Source: Gracilimonas sp031581265 (GTDB lineage Bacteria > Bacteroidota > Rhodothermia > Balneolales > Balneolaceae). From it: a stretch of 16,296 nucleotides of DNA. The notes under the pieces are model-generated. The model had not been told where the DNA came from. It searched no databases and was given only the letters and a program-made list of their open reading frames with translations. The number at the start of each line of letters is the position of its first letter. The first letter of the stretch is position 1. The stretch covers positions 1-16,296 of the forward strand of contig NZ_JAVLBQ010000049.1 of the NCBI RefSeq assembly GCF_031581265.1, read 5' to 3'. The translations under genes and the position numbers were made by a program. Below, piece after piece: positions 7,594-15,230 of this stretch.

Positions 7594-8118
7594 TTATCCT
7601 TCAAATACTTTGTTTAGAGAAATATCTCTTCTCTGTGCTACTTCAACAGGATCTGTTAATTCTTTCAAAGCTGTATATGCAGCCTTCACCATGTTATGAG
7701 GGTTTGAAGATCCCTGGGATTTTGAAAGAATATTTTCCACACCTGCAACATCCAATAATGCTTTAACAGCACCACCTGCAATTACACCTGTACCTTCAGC
7801 TGCCGGACGTAATAATACTTTACCAGCCCCTGCTTTACCAACTATTGGGTGGTAAATACTTTTAGTTTTTGTAAGAGGAACTCTAATAAGGTTCTTCTTT
7901 GCATTATCAAATCCTTTTTGGATAGCATCAGAAACTTCATTTGCTTTTCCAAGTCCGTGACCGCAAACACCTTCGCCATCACCAACTACTACAATAGCGT
8001 TAAAGCTGAAACGTCGTCCACCTTTTACCACTTTAGAAACACGGTTTACGTGAACCAGTTTTTCTTCCAGGTTTAGATTTGCAGCAGGTATAGATTGTTT
8101 TCGTCTAATTTTAGGCAT
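7594..8118 (-). CDS. rpsE: 30S ribosomal protein S5
   Basis: S5 forms part of the mRNA entry tunnel and the decoding-fidelity region with S4. The 174-residue protein has the N-terminal double-stranded-RNA-binding-like domain (about residues 18-82, with RVSKVVKGGRRFSFNAIVVV and GHGLGKANEVSDAI) and the C-terminal domain (about 90-165, with GAGKVLLRPAAEGTGVIAGG). Length and start (MPKIRRKQS, ATG at 8118) are normal. It lies 17 bases after rplR. Downstream, rplO follows at once, with the rpmD normally found here missing. Confidence 0.98.
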   Translation of the reverse strand: MPKIRRKQSIPAANLNLEEKLVHVNRVSKVVKGGRRFSFNAIVVVGDGEGVCGHGLGKANEVSDAIQKGFDNAKKNLIRVPLTKTKSIYHPIVGKAGAGKVLLRPAAEGTGVIAGGAVKALLDVAGVENILSKSQGSSNPHNMVKAAYTALKELTDPVEVAQRRDISLNKVFEG

Positions 8119-8135
8119 TGTTTATCCCAATTCTA

Positions 8136-8474
8136 TTAAAAGTCTAATCCACCATCGCGAGCGCCGTCTGCGGCTGCCTTCACGATGCCGTGATATTTGT
8201 AACCACTACGGTCAAATACCACTTTATCAATTCCTTTATCCAAAGCAGCTTTTGCCAATTCAGCACCGGCTTCTTTTGCATTATCAACGCCACTTTTTGT
8301 TTTAGTTGACGTCAATGTTGCTCCAGCCATATCATCAATTAATTGTAGATATGTGTACTTACTACTTTTGTAGATACTAAGGCGAGGTCTTTCGGAGGTC
8401 CCTTTTATAGTAGACCGAATTCGCCTTCTAATCTTATTACGTCGTTCTGTTTTCTTCTGTTGTATCTTACTCAT
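8136..8474 (-). CDS. rplR: 50S ribosomal protein L18
   Basis: L18 binds 5S rRNA and, with L5, anchors it in the central protuberance. The 112-residue protein has a basic N-terminus (KKTERRNKIRRRIRSTIKGT), then RPRLSIYKSSKYTYLQLIDD and the conserved C-terminal part VVFDRSGYKYHGIVKAAADG(A)R. Length is normal. AGAGGA stands at good spacing before the ATG at 8474. It lies between rplF and rpsE in the standard spc order. Confidence 0.98.
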   Translation of the reverse strand: MSKIQQKKTERRNKIRRRIRSTIKGTSERPRLSIYKSSKYTYLQLIDDMAGATLTSTKTKSGVDNAKEAGAELAKAALDKGIDKVVFDRSGYKYHGIVKAAADGARDGGLDF

Positions 8475-8486
8475 TGTTTAAATCCT

Positions 8487-9041
8487 CTATTTAGCAGCTG
8501 ATTTACCGGCTTTACGACGTACGTACTCACCAACATATCGTATACCTTTTCCTTTATAAGGTTCAGGCTTTCTGAATGATCTGATTTTTGCAGCAACTTG
8601 GCCTACCATTTCTTTATCAACTCCGGAAATAATTAAAAGAGGGTTTTTCCCGGATTTGGTATCAACTTCCAAGCTTATACCTTCTGGAGGTACAAAGAAT
8701 ATCGGATGCGAATAGCCAAGATTAAGTTCCAATACATCACCACTGATAGATGCACGGTAACCAACTCCAATAATTTCCAATTTTTTGGTATAGCCTTCCG
8801 ATACACCTACTACCGCATTATTAATTAAACTGCGGAATAGTCCGTGTAATGCACGGTTAGATTTTTCATCATCATTTCTTTTAATGATAAGTTCATTATC
8901 ACTTTTTTCAATAGAAATGTTTGGATGAATTCGGAGTGTGTTGGTTCCTTTTTCACCTTTAAAAGTTGCAATATTATCAGCGTTGATACTGAACTCAACT
9001 TTATCAGAAATAGGTACCGGTAAATTTCCAATTCGAGACAT
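8487..9041 (-). CDS. rplF: 50S ribosomal protein L6
   Basis: L6 lies near the sarcin-ricin loop and supports binding of elongation factors. The 184-residue protein contains two related L6 folds (about residues 1-82 and 83-184). It starts with MSRIGNLPVPI and ends with the family signature PEPYKGKGIRYVGEYVRRKAGKS. Length is close to the usual 177-180. The ATG at 9041 is preceded by the rpsH stop 18 bases upstream. Confidence 0.98.
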   Translation of the reverse strand: MSRIGNLPVPISDKVEFSINADNIATFKGEKGTNTLRIHPNISIEKSDNELIIKRNDDEKSNRALHGLFRSLINNAVVGVSEGYTKKLEIIGVGYRASISGDVLELNLGYSHPIFFVPPEGISLEVDTKSGKNPLLIISGVDKEMVGQVAAKIRSFRKPEPYKGKGIRYVGEYVRRKAGKSAAK

Positions 9042-9059
9042 AGTTCTTAAAACTGTTTA

Positions 9060-9452
9060 TTAATAAATGGTGCACAAAATCTCGCCGCCAACATTTAGCT
9101 TGCGAGCTTCTTTATCGGTCATTACACCTTTTGATGTTGAAAGAATAACAATACCCAATCCATTTTGAGCACGGGGAACATTATCACTGCCCTCATATAC
9201 TCTTAGTCCGGGCTTTGATTTTCTTTTCATATCGCGGATAACAGGGTGGCCGTATGAATCATATTTCAGAAACAGACGGACTATTCCTTGTTTACCATCT
9301 TCGATATCAATGTATTTCGAGATGTATCCTTTGTCAGCCAGGATTTTTGTCATGGCTCGCTTCAATTTAGAAGCCGGGATGTCAACTCTGCGATGCCCTG
9401 CTTGTTGGGCATTTCTAATTCGTGTTAAATAATCTGCAATAGGATCTGTCAT
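9060..9452 (-). CDS. rpsH: 30S ribosomal protein S8
   Basis: S8 is a primary 16S rRNA-binding protein of the central domain; in E. coli it also represses the spc operon by binding mRNA near rplE. The 130-residue product starts MTDPIADYLTRIRNAQQAGH and carries the C-terminal signature STSKGVMTDKEARKLNVGGE. AGGA stands close before the ATG at 9452. Whether the E. coli autoregulation exists here cannot be told; the short rplX-rplE junction shows no obvious S8 site. Confidence 0.98.
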   Translation of the reverse strand: MTDPIADYLTRIRNAQQAGHRRVDIPASKLKRAMTKILADKGYISKYIDIEDGKQGIVRLFLKYDSYGHPVIRDMKRKSKPGLRVYEGSDNVPRAQNGLGIVILSTSKGVMTDKEARKLNVGGEILCTIY

Positions 9453-9469
9453 CGATTCCTCAATTTATT

Positions 9470-9739
9470 TTACCAGCTTGCTTTACGTACGCCTGGAATT
9501 TTGCCGTCGAGGGCAAGTTCACGAAATTTAATTCGTGAAATTCCATATTTACCTACATATCCGCGGCTTCTGCCGGTGATGTTACAGCGATTTCGAACCC
9601 TGGTTGGGCTAGCATCGCGTGGTAATTTTTGCAGGCCTTCATAGTCACCAGCTTCTTTGAGCTTGCGACGTTTCTCAGCGTACTTTTTTACAGTTTCTTT
9701 TCGTTTTTTGTTTCTTGCTATCCAAGCTTTCTTAGCCAT
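9470..9739 (-). CDS. rpsN: 30S ribosomal protein S14, long zinc-free form
   Basis: S14 is a late-assembling protein of the small-subunit head. At 89 residues this is the long form without a zinc ribbon; the short zinc form has about 61 residues and two CxxC pairs, whereas only a single cysteine (RCNITGRSRG) is present here. The C-terminal half, with YGISRIKFRELALDGKIPGV and the final RKASW, is diagnostic. The start is MAKKAWIARN, ATG at 9739. It sits between rplE and rpsH as usual. Confidence 0.98.
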   Translation of the reverse strand: MAKKAWIARNKKRKETVKKYAEKRRKLKEAGDYEGLQKLPRDASPTRVRNRCNITGRSRGYVGKYGISRIKFRELALDGKIPGVRKASW

Positions 9740-9751
9740 AATAGAATATCC

Positions 9752-10303
9752 TTAGTTTCTTGTTTGAAATGGCATTCCAAAGTGCTTAAGCAGGGCATAA
9801 GCTTCTTCATCCGTTTCTGCGGAAGTAACAAAAGTAATATCCATACCGTGTACTTTTGATACTTTGTCAGAGTCTATTTCCGGAAAAATAGTTTGATCGT
9901 TAATACCCAAGGTGTAATTACCCCGGCCATCAAAGCTCTTATCAGGAACTCCCTGGAAGTCACGTGTTCTTGGTAAAGCCAAGTTCACTAATCGATCCAG
10001 AAATTCAAACATAATGCGCTGGCGAAGGGTAACTTTACAGCCTATTGGCGTTCCTTCACGCAGTTTGAAATTAGAAATAGACTTTTTTGCCTTTGTAGTA
10101 ACCGGTTGTTGTCCGGTTATTGCGGCTACATTATCTACAACCGAGTCTAAAAGTTTCTTATCGGTTATAGCATCACCTACACCTACATTAATTACAATTT
10201 TCTTGAGTTTGGGTATAGCCATTATGTTCTCATAACCAAACTCTTCGCGTAAATTATCGCGAATTTCGTCTTTATACTGTGTATATAATCTTGCTTCAGC
10301 CAT
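9752..10303 (-). CDS. rplE: 50S ribosomal protein L5
   Basis: L5 binds 5S rRNA and contacts the P-site tRNA from the central protuberance. The 183-residue protein has the family segments IPKLKKIVINVGVGDA, QQPVTTKAKKSISNFKLREG and the late GRGNYTLGINDQTIFPEID, ending with MDITFVTSAETDEEAYALL and a short tail. Length is normal. The ATG at 10303 is 14 bases after rplX. The gene lies in the standard rplX-rplE-rpsN order. Confidence 0.98.
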   Translation of the reverse strand: MAEARLYTQYKDEIRDNLREEFGYENIMAIPKLKKIVINVGVGDAITDKKLLDSVVDNVAAITGQQPVTTKAKKSISNFKLREGTPIGCKVTLRQRIMFEFLDRLVNLALPRTRDFQGVPDKSFDGRGNYTLGINDQTIFPEIDSDKVSKVHGMDITFVTSAETDEEAYALLKHFGMPFQTRN

Positions 10304-10317
10304 TATAATTCTCTTCG

Positions 10318-10671
10318 TTATTTATCCAACATTTCGCCACTAGTCTTGGCGTAACGAACCCAACGGCCTTTGCCGTCTTCTTCAATTCTCTTACGCCCTA
10401 CTCTGGTAGGTTCGTCTGTTGTAGGATCAATTACCATCACATTTGAAATGTGGATAGAACCTTCCTTTTTCAGACGTCCACCTTGTGGGTTTTCCTGAGT
10501 TGGCTTTTCATGATGGGTTTTCATGTTAATTCCCTCAACGAGCACACGCTCTTTTTGAGGAAACACCATCAATACACGGCCTCTTTTTCCTTTATCGTTA
10601 CCGGCAATAACTAAAACGTCATCGCCTTTCTTAACGTGTAATTTCTTTTGTTTGTTGAACCTGCGTGGCAT
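10318..10671 (-). CDS. rplX: 50S ribosomal protein L24
   Basis: L24 is an assembly initiator of the large subunit and lies near the exit tunnel. The 117-residue protein has the KOW motif near its start (GDDVLVIAGNDKGKRGRVLM) and the conserved KTHHEKPTQENPQGGRLKKE segment. Length is slightly above the usual 103-105, through the C-terminal end after the VGRKRIEEDGK region. AAGGAATT stands before the ATG at 10671. It lies between rplN and rplE. Confidence 0.98.
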   Translation of the reverse strand: MPRRFNKQKKLHVKKGDDVLVIAGNDKGKRGRVLMVFPQKERVLVEGINMKTHHEKPTQENPQGGRLKKEGSIHISNVMVIDPTTDEPTRVGRKRIEEDGKGRWVRYAKTSGEMLDK

Positions 10672-10686
10672 ACTCTAATTCCTTTT

Positions 10687-11055
10687 TTAAAGTACTTCCG
10701 GTGCAAGCGACACGATTCTCATGAAGCTCTTTTCACGAAGTTCTCTGGCCACCGGGCCAAAAATACGTGTACCTACCGGTTCTTGATCTTTGTTAATTAT
10801 TACCGCTGCATTTTCATCAAAGCGGATGTAACTGCCATCTCGCCTGCGGTATTCTTTTTTTGTTCGTACAATAACAGCTTTAACAACTTCGCCTTTTTTA
10901 ACGTTACCGCCTGGTATTGCAGTTTTCACAGAAGCAGAGATTAAATCCCCTACTTTTGCATACCGGCGACGTGAGTCACCCAGTACTTTAATACACATCA
11001 GCTTACGGGCGCCGCTGTTGTCTGCTACATTTAATGTCGTATTAGTTTGAACCAT
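10687..11055 (-). CDS. rplN: 50S ribosomal protein L14
   Basis: L14 forms an intersubunit bridge and is the docking site of the silencing factor RsfS in bacteria. The 122-residue product has exactly the usual length, with LNVADNSGARKLMCIKVLG near the N-terminus, the basic hairpin VIVRTKKEYRRRDGSYIRFD, and the conserved RIFGPVARELREKSFMRIVS end. AGGAATT stands before the ATG at 11055, and rpsQ ends 24 bases upstream. Confidence 0.98.
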   Translation of the reverse strand: MVQTNTTLNVADNSGARKLMCIKVLGDSRRRYAKVGDLISASVKTAIPGGNVKKGEVVKAVIVRTKKEYRRRDGSYIRFDENAAVIINKDQEPVGTRIFGPVARELREKSFMRIVSLAPEVL

Positions 11056-11079
11056 CGCTAATTCCTAATGCTCTATTCG

Positions 11080-11343
11080 TTACTTAGCTTTTTCGACGAT
11101 TTCAACCAATCGCCATGATTTACGCTTTGATAGTGGTCTTGTAGACATGATGTGTACTTTGTCACCAACGTTTGCTTCGTTGCCTTCATCATGTGCCATA
11201 TATTTCGTCGTTTTGGTAATATACTTCCCATAAATAGGATGCTTTACCTGACGATCAACAGCAACCGTTATACTTTTATCCATGCGGTTGCTCACTACAT
11301 GTCCGATTCTTTCTCGTCTTCGGGCTCTTTGTGTTTGTGCCAT
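11080..11343 (-). CDS. rpsQ: 30S ribosomal protein S17
   Basis: S17 is a primary binding protein of the 16S 5' domain with an OB fold. The 87-residue protein has the family segments RERIGHVVSNRMDKSITVAV and YGKYITKTTKYMAHDE, and ends SKRKSWRLVEIVEKAK. Length is normal. AAGGA stands 7 bases before the ATG at 11343, and rpmC ends 17 bases upstream. Confidence 0.98.
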   Translation of the reverse strand: MAQTQRARRRERIGHVVSNRMDKSITVAVDRQVKHPIYGKYITKTTKYMAHDEGNEANVGDKVHIMSTRPLSKRKSWRLVEIVEKAK

Positions 11344-11360
11344 AGTTAATTCCTTATTGC

Positions 11361-11558
11361 TTATTCAGCACTACCTTTTTCATTAATAATTGTCTCTAAA
11401 CGAGCTACCTCTCTTCGGTGATTTTGAAGTCTCGCCGGGTTTTCTAACTGTCCGTTCACAGACTTAGTAAACCGAAGGTTCTGTAGTGCTTCTCGCTCGT
11501 CTTTAAGTCGAGCTTGTAATTCAGTAAGTGTTAAATCTCTTAATTCATGTGCTTTCAT
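11361..11558 (-). CDS. rpmC: 50S ribosomal protein L29
   Basis: L29 is a small protein beside the exit tunnel, part of the docking site for trigger factor and SRP. The 65-residue helical hairpin starts MKAHELRDLTLTELQARLKD and carries the signature LENPARLQNHRREVARLETI. Its ATG at 11558 comes one base after the rplP stop, and the strongest Shine-Dalgarno sequence in the operon, GGGAGGAT, lies inside the end of rplP. Length is normal. Confidence 0.98.
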   Translation of the reverse strand: MKAHELRDLTLTELQARLKDEREALQNLRFTKSVNGQLENPARLQNHRREVARLETIINEKGSAE

Positions 11559-11559
11559 C

Positions 11560-11982
11560 TTATCCTCCCTGGTAGTCTCTTCGAACTACGAATTTTGTTT
11601 TAATAGGAAGTTTATGAGCTGCACGGCGCAGTGCTTCTTTAGCACGTTCTTCATCAACACCTGCAATTTCAAATAAAATACGTCCGGGTTTTACAACAGC
11701 TACCCAATGATCCAATGCACCTTTACCTTTACCCATTCGGGTTTCAGCCGGTTTACTTGTCATAGGTCTATCAGGAAATATCCTGATAAATGTTTGACCG
11801 TCTCGCTGTAATGAACGTGCAATTGCAATACGGCAAGCTTCAATCTGTCGGGATGTAATGAATTTGGGCTCCATTGCCTTCAATCCAAAATCGCCGAAAT
11901 TTATAATGTGCCCGCGCGTTGCGTTGCCTTTTAGTTTGTCGCGATGAACACGGCGTCTCTGAACTCTTTTTGGTTCTAACAT
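11560..11982 (-). CDS. rplP: 50S ribosomal protein L16
   Basis: L16 lies near the A-site tRNA elbow and is needed for peptidyl transfer activity. The 140-residue product starts MLEPKRVQRRRVHR, with the conserved RGHIINFGDFGLKAMEP and IFPDRPMTSKPAETRMGKGK blocks. The latter includes the arginine that is hydroxylated in E. coli (position 81 there). It ends with KLPIKTKFVVRRDYQGG. No clear Shine-Dalgarno sequence precedes the ATG at 11982. It lies between rpsC and rpmC in the usual L16-L29-S17 order. Confidence 0.98.
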   Translation of the reverse strand: MLEPKRVQRRRVHRDKLKGNATRGHIINFGDFGLKAMEPKFITSRQIEACRIAIARSLQRDGQTFIRIFPDRPMTSKPAETRMGKGKGALDHWVAVVKPGRILFEIAGVDEERAKEALRRAAHKLPIKTKFVVRRDYQGG

Positions 11983-12001
11983 CGTTTCGTACTAAGTGTT
12001 A

Positions 12002-12754
12002 TTAATTTGATCGATTTCTATTTCTGCTGCGGCGTCGGCTTCTTCGGCCTTTATCGTCACCGCCTCTTCGTTTTCCACGGCCTGAGTCTGAGTCTCTGCC
12101 AGACTGTGTTCCAGGTGTCAAATCAACATCGCCGATAATTTCACCTTTAAAAATCCATACCGTTACTCCAATAGAACCATAAATGGTATTTGAAGTTGAG
12201 GTTGCGTAGTCAATATCAGCTCTTAATGTGTGCAAAGGAATCTGACCTTCTTTATACTGTTCAGTCCGTGCCATTTCAGCACCACCTAAACGTCCAGCAC
12301 ATCGTACTTTAATACCTTTGGCTCCCATTCTCATCGCAGATGAAATAGCTGTTTTCATAGCTCTTCTGAATGATACACGAGCTTGAAGCTGTTGTGAAAT
12401 ATTTTGTGCTACCAAACTTGCGTCAAGTTCAGGTCGCTTAATTTCACTAACGTTAATTTGTACTTCTTTGCTGGTGATTTTCTTAAGCTCTTCGCGTAAC
12501 AGCTCAATCTGCTCACCGCCTTTACCGATAATAACACCGGGGCGACTTGTTCTGAGTGTTAGCAAAATACGCTTTGGCGTACGTTCAATAATCACATTAG
12601 ATAATCCGCCATTGCGAAGTCTTGTATGCAAATACTCACGGAGTTTTTCATCTTCCATGATGAGAGCCGGCTGATTTTCCTCTGAAAACCAGTTAGAATC
12701 CCATCCGCGAATGATGCCTAATCTAAAACCAGTTGGATTTGTTTTTTGTCCCAA
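12002..12754 (-). CDS. rpsC: 30S ribosomal protein S3 with Arg-rich tail, TTG start
   Basis: S3 lies at the mRNA entry site and contributes to mRNA unwinding with S4 and S5. The 250-residue protein has the N-terminal signature MGQKTNPTGFRLGIIRGWDS, a KH type II domain with the GxxG loop at about residues 77-80 (IIGKGG), and the C-terminal S3 domain ending near residue 213. Residues 214-250 form a tail dominated by Arg, Gly, Ser and Asp; the usual length is 210-240. The start codon is TTG at 12754. The conserved MGQK N-terminus leaves no other choice, as no ATG or GTG in frame gives it. No Shine-Dalgarno sequence is visible in the 12-base gap after rplV or just before it, so translation may depend on coupling. 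Confidence 0.97.
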   Translation of the reverse strand: MGQKTNPTGFRLGIIRGWDSNWFSEENQPALIMEDEKLREYLHTRLRNGGLSNVIIERTPKRILLTLRTSRPGVIIGKGGEQIELLREELKKITSKEVQINVSEIKRPELDASLVAQNISQQLQARVSFRRAMKTAISSAMRMGAKGIKVRCAGRLGGAEMARTEQYKEGQIPLHTLRADIDYATSTSNTIYGSIGVTVWIFKGEIIGDVDLTPGTQSGRDSDSGRGKRRGGDDKGRRSRRRSRNRNRSN

Positions 12755-12766
12755 GGTATTGTTCGT

Positions 12767-13144
12767 TTATTCGTTTACACTTTCTTGATCACGCTTAGCC
12801 ACTTTAACAGTGATATGGCATGAACGCTTGTTTATTCGATGAGCTCTACCCATCGGAGCCGGCTGTATACGTTTTAAGGTAACGCCTTCGTCTACATAAA
12901 TTTCTTTGATATAAATATCTTCATCATCAAAACGCTCTTCCTGAAACTTATCTCGTAAGTTAGCAGCAGCAGACTTGATAACTTTAATTACATCTTCGGA
13001 GGCCGCTTTCCTGGTAAATTCCAGACGTTTAATTGCCTTTTCTACTGAACTTCCACGAACAGCATCTACCAATAAACGTACTTTTCGAGGAGCTTTCCTC
13101 AAATGTTTTTGTACTGCTCGTGCTTCTAATACTGGAGTATCCAT
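12767..13144 (-). CDS. rplV: 50S ribosomal protein L22
   Basis: L22 lines the peptide exit tunnel with a long beta-hairpin. The 125-residue product has ARAVQKHLRKAPRKVRLLVD near the N-terminus and the hairpin region VDEGVTLKRIQPAPMGRAHR (about residues 88-107), followed by the conserved INKRSCHITV. Start is MDTPVLEARA, ATG at 13144. It sits between rpsS and rpsC. No deletion of the tunnel loop is visible. Confidence 0.98.
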   Translation of the reverse strand: MDTPVLEARAVQKHLRKAPRKVRLLVDAVRGSSVEKAIKRLEFTRKAASEDVIKVIKSAAANLRDKFQEERFDDEDIYIKEIYVDEGVTLKRIQPAPMGRAHRINKRSCHITVKVAKRDQESVNE

Positions 13145-13162
13145 TTCTTATATCCGATTAAA

Positions 13163-13435
13163 TTATTTAGCTGCTTTCTTAACAGGGTGGCCACGAAATG
13201 TTCTTGTAGGTGCAAATTCACCTAATTTATGACCTACCATATTTTCAGTTATAAATACCGGGATAAACTGTTTACCGTTGTGAACTGCAAGTGTTAGTCC
13301 CATAAAATCCGGAGTTACCATTGAACTCCGAGACCAGGTTTTAATCACTTTCTTGCTTCCACTTTCATTAGCTTCATCAATTTTACGTTGAAGCTTATAG
13401 TAAACAAAAGGCCCTTTTTTCAGTGAGCGTGGCAT
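13163..13435 (-). CDS. rpsS: 30S ribosomal protein S19
   Basis: S19 lies in the small-subunit head, pairs with S13 and contacts A- and P-site tRNAs. The 90-residue product starts MPRSLKKGPFVYYKLQRKID and carries KTWSRSSMVTPDFMGLTLAV and the diagnostic HKLGEFAPTRTFRGH block. Length is normal. The ATG at 13435 lies 11 bases after rplB, without an obvious Shine-Dalgarno sequence. Confidence 0.98.
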   Translation of the reverse strand: MPRSLKKGPFVYYKLQRKIDEANESGSKKVIKTWSRSSMVTPDFMGLTLAVHNGKQFIPVFITENMVGHKLGEFAPTRTFRGHPVKKAAK

Positions 13436-13446
13436 ACGTTACTTAA

Positions 13447-14280
13447 TTATTTTTTCTTAGTTTTTCTTCTTCTTACGATATACTTGGAAGACAACTTGTT
13501 ACGGTTTCTTGTCTTCTTACCTTTTGAGGATTGCCCCCAAGGTGATCGCGGGTGTCCACCGGATGCTTTCCCTTCACCACCACCCATTGGGTGATCAACA
13601 GGGTTCATTGCAACACCACGTGTTTGTGGACGAATGCCTTTCCATCTACTTCTACCGGCTTTCGCGATCGTTGTATTCATATGGTCAGGATTACTTGTTT
13701 GCCCTACTGTGGCATAGCAAGATCCAAGTATCAGTCTTACTTCACCCGAAGGGAGTTTGATACTAACATACTTGGCTTGTTTACCAAGTAATTGAGCACT
13801 TGTCCCTGCACTTCGGCAAAGTGTTCCACCCTGTCCAGGGTTTAATTCAATATTGTGTAAAAACGTACCGGGAGGCATCTTCATCATTGGAAGTGCATTC
13901 CCTAAATCGGGAGCTGCATTCTCTCCGGACACAATAGTATCACCAACTTTTAGTCCGTTTGGTGCTATAATGTATCTTCTTTCGCCATCAGCATACGCTA
14001 CAAGTGCAATACGGGCAGACCTGTTGGGATCATACTCAATAGTTTGCACTTTGGCGGGCACATCATGTTTGTTTCGCTTGAAATCGATAATACGATATCG
14101 TCGCTTGTGTCCACCGCCTCGATGGCGTGATGTTATACTTCCGTGTCTGTTTCTACCAGCGGTTGACTTTTTACCGGCCAATAAAGCTTTAAGTGGTTCA
14201 CTGGTGGTAATGTCATCAAATACAGGAGCTATCCTGTGCCTGGTTCCCGGTGTAATTGGTTTTAATTTCTTAGTAGGCAT
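13447..14280 (-). CDS. rplB: 50S ribosomal protein L2
   Basis: L2 is essential for subunit association and peptidyl transferase assembly. The 277-residue protein has the OB-fold domain (about 40-120, including GRNRHGSITSRHRGGGHKRR and YRIIDFKRNK), the SH3-like domain (about 125-200, including GTFLHNIELNPGQGG), and the Gly-rich C-terminal stretch MNPVDHPMGGGEGKASGGHP. That stretch includes His230, matching the conserved His229 of E. coli. AAGGA precedes the ATG at 14280. The basic C-terminus RRRKTKKK is typical. Confidence 0.98.
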   Translation of the reverse strand: MPTKKLKPITPGTRHRIAPVFDDITTSEPLKALLAGKKSTAGRNRHGSITSRHRGGGHKRRYRIIDFKRNKHDVPAKVQTIEYDPNRSARIALVAYADGERRYIIAPNGLKVGDTIVSGENAAPDLGNALPMMKMPPGTFLHNIELNPGQGGTLCRSAGTSAQLLGKQAKYVSIKLPSGEVRLILGSCYATVGQTSNPDHMNTTIAKAGRSRWKGIRPQTRGVAMNPVDHPMGGGEGKASGGHPRSPWGQSSKGKKTRNRNKLSSKYIVRRRKTKKK

Positions 14281-14293
14281 TATTTTCTATTCC

Positions 14294-14581
14294 TTAAATT
14301 TCAGCAAAGAAATCAATTTCGCCTTCTTTGATCGTTACAATGGCTTTTTTCCAGACCTTTGTTCGGCCTCCTTGGTAACCGCTTCTTGTATATCTGCCTT
14401 TTGGTTTTGAAGGCATAATTGCGGTATTAACTTTAGCCACTTTTACTCCCGGATAGGTAGCTTCAATAGCTTTCTTGATTTCCGGTTTTGTAGCATTTTT
14501 AGCAACTTCAAATGTGTACTTATCTTGTTCTTGAAGTCGGCTTAATTTCTCAGTTATTACTGGTTTTACGATAATACTCAT
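14294..14581 (-). CDS. rplW: 50S ribosomal protein L23
   Basis: L23 sits at the exit tunnel and is the main docking site for trigger factor and SRP. The 95-residue protein has KPVITEKLSRLQEQDKYTFE at its start, the central NKxTI-like region KPEIKKAIEATYPGVKVAKV, and the basic loop KPKGRYTRSGYQGGRTKVWK. Length is normal. The ATG at 14581 overlaps the rplD stop by 4 bases (ATGA), a classic coupling arrangement. Confidence 0.98.
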   Translation of the reverse strand: MSIIVKPVITEKLSRLQEQDKYTFEVAKNATKPEIKKAIEATYPGVKVAKVNTAIMPSKPKGRYTRSGYQGGRTKVWKKAIVTIKEGEIDFFAEI

Positions 14582-15228
14582 GCTGCAGCCTCTTCAGTTT
14601 TTCCTTCAATACTGTTTTCCAATACTTCTACTGCACTTTCCTGAATAAGTAGTACATCTGCATTCATAATTTGATAGGTATTAGGCTTGTAGCCCTCCAA
14701 TACACTTACATTAGGAATGTTGCGAGCAGACTTGTAAACAATTGCATCTGTTTCGCCCGTCAGGATTAATACTTTTTTCTCAGAAATTTCAAGGGCAGTT
14801 AATATGTCAGAAACACGTGAAGTTTTAGGTTCATCAAAAGAAAAATCTTCTATTACAATCAACCCTTCGGCTTGCGCTTTCAGGCTAAGAGCAGACTTCC
14901 TTGCCAATTGACGTGCTTTCTTATTCATCTTAAAGCCATAATCACGAGGCTTTGGTCCAAAAACGGTGCCACCTTTACGGAGTAATGGAGATTTAATATC
15001 ACCACGACGAGCATTACCGGTACCTTTTTGGCGATACATTTTCTTAGTACTTCCGGTTACTTCACTACGCTCTTTAGTTTTGGCAGTACCTTGGCGCCTG
15101 TTTGCCAAATGACGTCTTACATCTTCATAAAGAACCACATCATTAGGTTCTATACCAAAGATTGAATCACTTAACTCGGCTTTTTTACTGCCTTTGGAAC
15201 CGTCTATTTTATAAATATCTAATTTCAT
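14578..15228 (-). CDS. rplD: 50S ribosomal protein L4
   Basis: L4 binds 23S domain I and its long loop forms part of the exit tunnel constriction. In gamma-proteobacteria it also represses the S10 operon. The 216-residue product has VRRHLANRRQGTAKTKERSE, the tunnel-loop segment STKKMYRQKGTGNARRGDIK, and GGTVFGPKPRDYGFKMNKKA, with the globular end NIPNVSVLEGYKPNTYQIMN. Its ATG at 15228 is 2 bases after rplC, and its stop overlaps rplW by 4 bases. The 26-base rpsJ-rplC gap has no room for the E. coli-type S10 leader; any such leader would have to lie upstream of tuf or further. Confidence 0.98.
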   Translation of the reverse strand: MKLDIYKIDGSKGSKKAELSDSIFGIEPNDVVLYEDVRRHLANRRQGTAKTKERSEVTGSTKKMYRQKGTGNARRGDIKSPLLRKGGTVFGPKPRDYGFKMNKKARQLARKSALSLKAQAEGLIVIEDFSFDEPKTSRVSDILTALEISEKKVLILTGETDAIVYKSARNIPNVSVLEGYKPNTYQIMNADVLLIQESAVEVLENSIEGKTEEAAA

Positions 15229-15230
15229 AA

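Noticed and set aside
8825..9031. A second minus-strand frame of 68 codons inside rplF
   Set aside because: It lies wholly within the L6 gene in another frame, and the L6 frame shows full family conservation.
13853..14410. A long open frame of 185 codons on the plus strand opposite rplB and rplW
   Set aside because: It is antisense to two strongly conserved ribosomal protein genes. The product is hydrophobic and low in information, as expected from the complement of basic-protein codons, and no start site or promoter is seen.
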